Source: Quisquiliibacterium sp.
GTDB taxonomy: Bacteria; Pseudomonadota; Gammaproteobacteria; Burkholderiales; Burkholderiaceae_E
Reading direction: 5' to 3'
NCBI GenBank assembly: GCA_030830765.1
Contig: JAURMJ010000152.1
Span: forward strand, 1 to 12,375
DNA length: 12,375 nucleotides
Shown: positions 7,479 through 12,375 of the stretch, piece after piece
Position numbering within the stretch: position 1 is the stretch's first letter
Layout: the number at the start of each line of letters is the position of its first letter
Made by a program: the position numbers and the translations under genes
Notes under the pieces: model-generated
Told to the model about the DNA's origin: nothing
Databases searched by the model: none
What the model saw: the letters and a program-made list of their open reading frames with translations, nothing else

Positions 7479-8276
7479 ATGAAGCGCTCGAAACAGCTCA
7501 CCCTTTCCAGACCTGACATCGCCGACCGCCAACAGTTCATTCTGAGCCTGGTGCAGGAACGCGGATTCGCATCAATCACCCGGGTGGCAGCCTCGCTCAA
7601 GGTCTCCGCGCAGACTGTGCGACGGGACATGAGTACGCTGGCCGAACTCGGCCTGGTGACCAAGATCCATGGAGGGGCTGGACTGCCGAGCCAGCCCTCG
7701 GACCTCGGCTACGAGTCTCGTCGCGGCCGCCTGCTTGACGAGAAGAAGCGCATCGCGCGTGAACTTGCGCAGCGTATTCCGGACGGAGCCACGCTGTTCA
7801 TCGATATCGGCACGACCATGGAGGCGGTCGCCGAGGCGCTGCTCGATCATCGTAAGCTGACGGTGATCACCAATCACCTGACCGTCGCCACCACGCTGAG
7901 CCAGCGCAGTGAATTCCAGGTCATCCTGGCCGGCGGGCTGTTGCGGCACAACGACCGAGCGACCACGGGCGAAGCGACCCGCGAATTCCTTGAGCGCTTT
8001 CGCGTCGGCTACGGGATCTTCGGGATTGGCGGTGTCAGCCCGGAAGGCGACCTGCTGGATTTCGATTTCCGTGACATTGGTGTCTCGACCACTGCCATGA
8101 AAATCTCGCGACATAAGTTCATCGCGCTCGATCACAGCAAATTCGACACGACGGCGATGGTCCGAATTGGCACATTGGCGGAAGTCGATGCAATCTTCAC
8201 CGATGAGCCGCCGCCCGAGAAACTGCGCGCCCTGATCGAGAACCTCGATGTGGAACTGGTGGTCTGCCGGAAATAG
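7479..8276 (+). CDS. glpR: DeoR-family transcriptional repressor, GlpR type
   Basis: This 265-residue regulator is of the DeoR family. The N-terminal winged helix-turn-helix covers about 12-68, with RQQFILSLVQERGFASITRV, KVSAQTVRRDMSTLAELGLV and KIHGGAG; the VSAQTVRRD recognition helix is family-typical. The C-terminal sugar-phosphate sensor domain has DEKKRIARELAQRIPDGATLFIDIGTTMEAVAEAL, GEATREFLERFRVGYGIFG and FIALDHSKFDTTAMVRIGTL. Its position next to glpD suggests it senses glycerol-3-phosphate and represses glp genes. It starts at the ATG at 7479; an upstream in-frame ATG at 7191 would overlap the dehydrogenase gene and add 96 unconserved residues. It converges on the HAD gene with a gap of only 12 bases. 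The family call is certain; the GlpR subtype comes mainly from context. Confidence 0.88.
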   Translation: MKRSKQLTLSRPDIADRQQFILSLVQERGFASITRVAASLKVSAQTVRRDMSTLAELGLVTKIHGGAGLPSQPSDLGYESRRGRLLDEKKRIARELAQRIPDGATLFIDIGTTMEAVAEALLDHRKLTVITNHLTVATTLSQRSEFQVILAGGLLRHNDRATTGEATREFLERFRVGYGIFGIGGVSPEGDLLDFDFRDIGVSTTAMKISRHKFIALDHSKFDTTAMVRIGTLAEVDAIFTDEPPPEKLRALIENLDVELVVCRK

Positions 8277-8288
8277 ACGTGCGGCCGG

Positions 8289-9086
8289 TCAGCGACGCGC
8301 CTTCAGGATCGCCTGAACCAATTCCGCGAAGCCGCGGCCGCTCGATGCATCGCAGACCCATTGCGGCAGCGCGGCACAGCGCGACGCCTGCCCGACGACG
8401 TTGGCCACGCCCACTGCATCGACAAAGTATCCGAACATCGGCGCATCATTAGGCGAGTCGCCGACAAAGACGACCTCGCTGCGTGCCTGCTGCGCTGAAC
8501 ACCCGAAGGCCTGCTGCAGCAAGGACAGCGACGTCGTGAGCTTGTCATGGCTGCCGAACCAGCCATTGACATGGATCGAACTGATCTTGGCGGTCGCGCC
8601 CTCGCCCTCGAAGAGCTGCACGATCCGATCGACCGCGGTCTGCGACAAAGGAGGGACATCCTCGCAGAAGTCGATAGCCAGATCGATATCCCGAAATGCC
8701 TGATCGCTGGCAATCGCAGCGCCCGGCACCTCGGCAAGAATGCGCTGCGCCAGCCGGTTCAGGCGCTCACGGTTGGCTGCTCGCTCCAGTTCAGGCTGCA
8801 CATAGCTGCGGTGCATGCGGCGCGTCTGATGATCGTAGCGATACGAGAACGCACCGTTCTCCCCGACCACCGCATCGACCGGCCAGAAGCGGGCAATCAT
8901 GTCGCACCAGCCAGCAGGTCGGCCAGTGACCGGGATCACGATCAGCCCAGCCTCTGAGGCCGCCTGCAAAGCTGTATAGGCCTCAGCAGTCAGTCTCCCC
9001 TCGCTGGTCAACGTGTCATCGATATCCAGCATCAGAAAACGTTTGGTTCGCCAGGTCTCGAACGGCGCATTGCGCAGCGGTTTCAT
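8289..9086 (-). CDS. HAD-superfamily hydrolase, HAD-IIB type (probable small-molecule phosphatase)
   Basis: The 265-residue product has all four HAD motifs. Motif I is MLDIDDTLTSEG, with nucleophile D21 and acid/base D23. Motif II is VTGRP (T54). The motif III lysine is K182 in SHDKLTTS, and motif IV is VGDSPNDAPMFGYF, with D210 and D214. The insert between motifs II and III fits a C2B cap, as in Cof-type sugar phosphatases, sucrose-phosphatase-like and mannosyl-3-phosphoglycerate phosphatase-like enzymes. The start at 9086 overlaps the glpD stop in an ATGA (9083-9086), and GGAG lies 7 bases upstream (9094-9097), so it is translationally coupled to glpD. Substrate is unknown. The operon suggests glycerol-3-phosphate or a related phosphorylated metabolite, but this is inference. 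Confidence 0.88.
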   Translation of the reverse strand: MKPLRNAPFETWRTKRFLMLDIDDTLTSEGRLTAEAYTALQAASEAGLIVIPVTGRPAGWCDMIARFWPVDAVVGENGAFSYRYDHQTRRMHRSYVQPELERAANRERLNRLAQRILAEVPGAAIASDQAFRDIDLAIDFCEDVPPLSQTAVDRIVQLFEGEGATAKISSIHVNGWFGSHDKLTTSLSLLQQAFGCSAQQARSEVVFVGDSPNDAPMFGYFVDAVGVANVVGQASRCAALPQWVCDASSGRGFAELVQAILKARR

Positions 9087-10621
9087 GCATAAACTCCACG
9101 GGTCAGGTCGGCGAACGCGGCTGCAAAACTCTCCCGTTCGGCCTCGCTCATGGCAAGACCGACCTTCGTGCGCCTCCAAAGGATGTCTTGCGCAGTCTGA
9201 GCCCATTCCTGCTCAATCAGGTAGCGGACTTCGCGCTCATAAAGCTGACCACCAAAATGCTGCCCGAGCTCATCGAGCTGCTGCGCGTCACCAAGCACTG
9301 TATCGACCAGCCCGCCATACCGCCGGGCAAGCGCGCGGAGCAGGTCGCCGGGCAGCTGCGGACGTTGCCGCTCCAGCTGGGCGGCAAACGCATCGAATTC
9401 GAGTCCGCCGAGATCACCACCCGGCAAGACAGCACCCGCAGTCCAGGCCGGCCCGAGCCCAGGCAGCCATTGACCGAGCTGATCGACAACCATCTCTGAC
9501 AATTGCCGATAGGTTGTGATCTTGCCGCCAAACACACTGAGCAGCGGCGCCGCGCCATCGACCGGAAGCTGCTGAAGCGTGTAGTCACGCGAAACCGCGG
9601 ATGCAGACTTGCCTGTCGATTCGTCGTAAAGCGGCCGTACGCCGGAAAACGTATGCACGACCGATTCACGCCGCAGGTCTGCAGTGACATAGCGTCTGAC
9701 CGACTCAAGCAGATAGTCGATCTCCTCTTCACTGGCTCGGATATCACGGGGGTCGCCGTCAAACGGCACATCAGTGGTGCCAATCAGCGAATAGTGTTGC
9801 TCGTAGGGCAGAACGAACACGATCCGCCCATCCGGATTCTGCAGGATGAAGGCGTCATCAAGTCCATGGATGCGGGGCACGACCAGATGGCTCCCCTTGA
9901 CCAGCGTCAGCCGCTTGCCCGGCGCTGCGCGACTCGCCAGGCCCTCGGGCAGGGTTTCAAGCACGCGACCTGCCCAGGGTCCGCCCGCATTGACAACCAC
10001 CCGTGCTGCGATGCTGCTGCATTGCCCGGTGTTCTCGTCACGCACCTGCGCAAGCCAATGGCCCTGCTTGGGGGCGAGGCCGGTCACGCGTGTTCGCGGC
10101 AGGATGCGCGCGCCATGCGCCCGCGCATCCAGTGCATTCATGATCACCAGCCGCGCATCATCGACCCAGCAGTCCCAATAGGAAAATCCGTGGCGGAACT
10201 GCGGGCGGAAGATGTGTTCGATGGGCGGCGTATCGAGACGCACTGCTCCCGAACCGGGAATCCGCCGACGCCGGGCCAGATGATCATAGAGAAACAGCCC
10301 GGCGCGGAGCATCCAGCGTGGCCGCTGCTGCGGCGCGTGCGGCAAAATGAAACGCAGCGGCCAGGCAATATGCGGTGCCTTGGCCAGCAGGATCTCCCGC
10401 TCAGCCAGCGCCTTTCGAACCAGCCCGAATTCGTAGTACTCAAGATAGCGCAGACCACCGTGAATCAGCTTTGAACTCGAGGACGAGGTTGCCCCCCCAA
10501 GATCGCCGGCCTCGCACAAGGTGACTCGCGCACCCCGCCCTGCAGCATCGGCAGCAATACCGATCCCATTGATGCCGCCGCCGATCACCAGCAGGTCGCG
10601 GATTTCAGTTTGCGGATTCAT
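9083..10621 (-). CDS. glpD: Aerobic glycerol-3-phosphate dehydrogenase
   Basis: GlpD is a membrane-associated FAD enzyme that oxidises sn-glycerol-3-phosphate to dihydroxyacetone phosphate and feeds electrons to quinone. The 512-residue product has the dinucleotide-binding motif LLVIGGGINGIGIAADAAGR (10-29) and the family signature ATSSSSSKLIHGGLRYLEYY (44-63). It also has RILPRTRVTGL, VVNAGGPWAGRV (209-220), the active-site region HTFSGVRPLYDE (323-334) and FGGKITTYRQLSE (364-376). The ATG at 10621 is chosen because AGGAG sits 8 bases upstream and the MNPQTEIRDLLVIGGG start is family-like; an upstream start at 10735 is rejected. It overlaps the end of the phosphate-transporter gene by 17 bases and the start of the HAD gene by 4. 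Length matches the family (about 500). Confidence 0.96.
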   Translation of the reverse strand: MNPQTEIRDLLVIGGGINGIGIAADAAGRGARVTLCEAGDLGGATSSSSSKLIHGGLRYLEYYEFGLVRKALAEREILLAKAPHIAWPLRFILPHAPQQRPRWMLRAGLFLYDHLARRRRIPGSGAVRLDTPPIEHIFRPQFRHGFSYWDCWVDDARLVIMNALDARAHGARILPRTRVTGLAPKQGHWLAQVRDENTGQCSSIAARVVVNAGGPWAGRVLETLPEGLASRAAPGKRLTLVKGSHLVVPRIHGLDDAFILQNPDGRIVFVLPYEQHYSLIGTTDVPFDGDPRDIRASEEEIDYLLESVRRYVTADLRRESVVHTFSGVRPLYDESTGKSASAVSRDYTLQQLPVDGAAPLLSVFGGKITTYRQLSEMVVDQLGQWLPGLGPAWTAGAVLPGGDLGGLEFDAFAAQLERQRPQLPGDLLRALARRYGGLVDTVLGDAQQLDELGQHFGGQLYEREVRYLIEQEWAQTAQDILWRRTKVGLAMSEAERESFAAAFADLTRGVYA

Positions 10622-12314
10622 CCTGCGGACTCCTGCTTTCGGATGTTGCGTTTTCTCTGGACGCCCTGTCTTCTGGGCTGCGTCGCAAACGACTTGCCGA
10701 CAATTCCCCGGCACGCTCAAGGATCGGATAAGCAACCGCCGTCAGATGGCTGTTGATCCGCTTGAAATCCCGAAGAACGTCCAGATGCAGCGAGCTGCTG
10801 TCGATCGACTCGGTTCGCCCGGCGCCGATCCGCTCAAAGTGACGCTCCGCCGATTGCCGCTCGAGATCGCGGATCGCTGTCTTCTGCTCAAGCAGGCGTC
10901 GCGCCATCACCAGGTTGCCAGTCATGAACACGTTCAGTGCCAGTTCCATGTTTTCAAGGACATGGCCGTGAAAGGCCTCGATCTCGCGCATCCCCGCATC
11001 GGAGAATGAACTGTGTGTCCTGATTTTTTTGCCAGCAAGTTCCATCAGATTCTTGTCGATGATGTCGCCGATATGCTCCAGATTGGTTGCGAACGACAGC
11101 ACCTCGACAACCCGGGCACCCTCCTCGCGGTCCATCTCCTCGCGTGCAAGCCGGGTCAGGTATCGCTTGATCGCTTCGTACTGACGGTCGACCGTGTCGT
11201 CCTGCGCCTCTACGCGTTCAAGCAATTCGGGATCGTTGGTGCGCAGCACCTCGATACTGGCCCGAAGCATTCCCTGGACCGTGTCACCAATCTTCAGCGC
11301 CTGCCGGGCTGCACAGGACAAGGCAACCGAGGGCGTCGAAAGAGCCGATTCATCCAGGTAGGACTCGGCCTGCTCGAGCTGGAAGCCCCGCGGGTCCGGC
11401 AGCACAAGACAGGCAAGCCGTTCAATCGGTCCGACCATCGGCAGGCAAATAGTGAGCAGCACCAGGTTCAGGCCAACATGCGCCAAAACCATCAGCTGCC
11501 CGACCGGTATCGACCAAACCCGCAGCCAAGCCTCCAGCGTTGCACCCAGCAGCAGACAGACGGCTACTCCACCTGTTCTCGCCAGCATGTTTGCCAGCAA
11601 GGCCCTGCGGATCTCCAGACTAGCCTTCCAGGAGGCCATCAACGGTAGCGCCGAGGCCCCGAGGTTCACGCCCAGCACCATTACCAAACCGAGCGAAAGC
11701 GGCAGGGAAGCGGATGTGGCGAAGACCGAAAGCACCAGCAAAGTTGCTACCGACGAGTGCATCAGCAACGTCAATAACGCAGCCAGCAGCAAGGCGAGCG
11801 CTCGATCATCGGCGACACCCGACAGGACTGCGAACATCGACTCCGATTGCGCCACCGCGGAGGCTGTCCCGGCGATCAGACCCAGCGCCAGCATGATCAG
11901 CCCCAACCCCAGCAGTGCCCTGGCAGCACCCAGACTGCGGCTGCGACGGGTCCCCAGGAAAAGGAAGACTCCGCAGGCAATCAGCAGTGGACCAAGCCAG
12001 TGCACACGATGGGACAGCAGCATGACCGCCACGGCACTACCCAGATCGGCGCCAAGCATCGCGGCAAGCGCAAAGCCGCCATGCGCCGCAGCGCCCGACA
12101 TCAGCCCGGTCACAAGCAATGCAGTCGCCGTGCTGCTCTGCAGCAGCGTCGTCACGAGTAAACCGCCGAGCGCTGACGACACACGCCGCTCTGACGCCCA
12201 GACTAGAAGACGCCGCAACTCTGATCCGAATCCGCGGGTCACTCCATTGCGGACCATGCGAATGCCCCAGATCAGCAACGCGACCGCGCCAAGAAGATTG
12301 ATCAGGTATTCCAT
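10605..12314 (-). CDS. Na+/phosphate cotransporter-like membrane protein with C-terminal PhoU-like domain
   Basis: This 569-residue protein belongs to the PNaS (NptA/YjbB-like) family. The N-terminal half (about 1-300) has many hydrophobic segments and the two inverted repeats of the family. Repeat 1 carries LLQSSTATALL (57-67) and GADLGSAV (88-95); repeat 2 carries LMHSSVATLL (184-193) and GVNLGASA (215-222). The first QSS motif is intact, while the second reads HSS. Residues about 330-540 form helical PhoU-like repeats, including ATNLEHIGDIIDKNLMEL and LRDFKRINSHLTAVAYPILE. The tail (545-569) is polar and probably disordered. The ATG at 12314 has GGAG 5 bases upstream; a GTG at 12332 is less likely. 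E. coli YjbB is reported to export phosphate, so direction of transport here is open. It is the first gene of an operon with glpD. Confidence 0.9.
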   Translation of the reverse strand: MEYLINLLGAVALLIWGIRMVRNGVTRGFGSELRRLLVWASERRVSSALGGLLVTTLLQSSTATALLVTGLMSGAAAHGGFALAAMLGADLGSAVAVMLLSHRVHWLGPLLIACGVFLFLGTRRSRSLGAARALLGLGLIMLALGLIAGTASAVAQSESMFAVLSGVADDRALALLLAALLTLLMHSSVATLLVLSVFATSASLPLSLGLVMVLGVNLGASALPLMASWKASLEIRRALLANMLARTGGVAVCLLLGATLEAWLRVWSIPVGQLMVLAHVGLNLVLLTICLPMVGPIERLACLVLPDPRGFQLEQAESYLDESALSTPSVALSCAARQALKIGDTVQGMLRASIEVLRTNDPELLERVEAQDDTVDRQYEAIKRYLTRLAREEMDREEGARVVEVLSFATNLEHIGDIIDKNLMELAGKKIRTHSSFSDAGMREIEAFHGHVLENMELALNVFMTGNLVMARRLLEQKTAIRDLERQSAERHFERIGAGRTESIDSSSLHLDVLRDFKRINSHLTAVAYPILERAGELSASRLRRSPEDRASRENATSESRSPQDESAN

Positions 12315-12334
12315 GCCGACTCCGAATGTCACAT

Positions 12335-12366
12335 ATATTACACAAGAAAATCACAATCATCCTCAA
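12335..12366 (-). promoter_or_regulatory. Possible promoter upstream of the phosphate-transporter/glpD operon
   Basis: On the minus strand TAATAT (12340-12335) lies in an A/T-rich stretch about 20 bases before the start codon and could serve as a -10. The nearest -35-like hexamer, TTGAGG (12366-12361), is at 20 bases spacing, which is too long. I see no clear GlpR palindrome. Only 61 bases of upstream sequence are in the window. Confidence 0.22.
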
Positions 12367-12375
12367 CCCAACTGC

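Noticed and set aside
8264-8292. Imperfect inverted repeat CTGCCGG / CCGGTCAG at the glpR-HAD junction as a terminator
   Set aside because: The stem has a bulge, the loop is long and there is no T run on either strand.
9503-10474. 323-codon plus-strand open frame inside glpD
   Set aside because: GlpD motifs run through the whole region on the other strand; this translation shows no recognisable domain.
11013-11648. 211-codon plus-strand open frame inside the phosphate-transporter gene
   Set aside because: It is a shadow of the membrane and PhoU-like coding sequence, with a low-complexity Gln/Arg/His-rich translation.

Overview
The window looks like chromosomal DNA of a betaproteobacterium, most likely Burkholderiales or Rhodocyclales. 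The evidence is a box-type (aerobic, CoA-dependent) benzoate degradation locus with BoxR, dense coding, and Gram-negative-style genes for glycerol-3-phosphate metabolism. I cannot name the genus from sequence alone. I see no tRNA, rRNA, IS element, CRISPR array or phage gene.

Region 1 (1-6310) is the benzoate locus. On the minus strand, benzoate-CoA ligase (bclA, 516-2096) is followed by the start of a periplasmic substrate-binding protein of a branched-chain-amino-acid-type ABC transporter, which runs off the left edge. Divergent from bclA is boxR, a fusion of a helix-turn-helix domain and a shikimate-kinase-like domain. Then come boxC (benzoyl-CoA-dihydrodiol lyase) and boxA (reductase of the benzoyl-CoA epoxidase). 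Both the bclA-boxR gap and the boxR-boxC gap carry a TTGACA-type promoter overlapped by repeats of ATGCAAT/ATTGCAT and TGCA, probably the BoxR operators. The expected pathway is benzoate uptake, CoA activation, epoxidation, then hydrolytic ring cleavage. The oxygenase subunit boxB is absent: boxC is followed by boxA after only 25 bases.

Region 2 (6311-7478) holds a single AroE-family shikimate/quinate dehydrogenase on the minus strand, convergent with boxA, followed by a 193-base divergent gap.

Region 3 (7479-12375) is a glycerol-3-phosphate locus. A GlpR/DeoR-type repressor on the plus strand converges on a tightly overlapping minus-strand operon. Its order of transcription is a Na+/phosphate-cotransporter-like protein with a PhoU-like tail, then glpD (aerobic glycerol-3-phosphate dehydrogenase), then a HAD-IIB phosphatase-like protein. 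The gene overlaps (17 and 4 bases) imply translational coupling and suggest a link between glycerol-3-phosphate use and phosphate balance.

Most of the window is recognisable biology. The parts that merit a second look are the missing boxB, the shared operator pattern, and the phosphate transporter-glpD-HAD operon.
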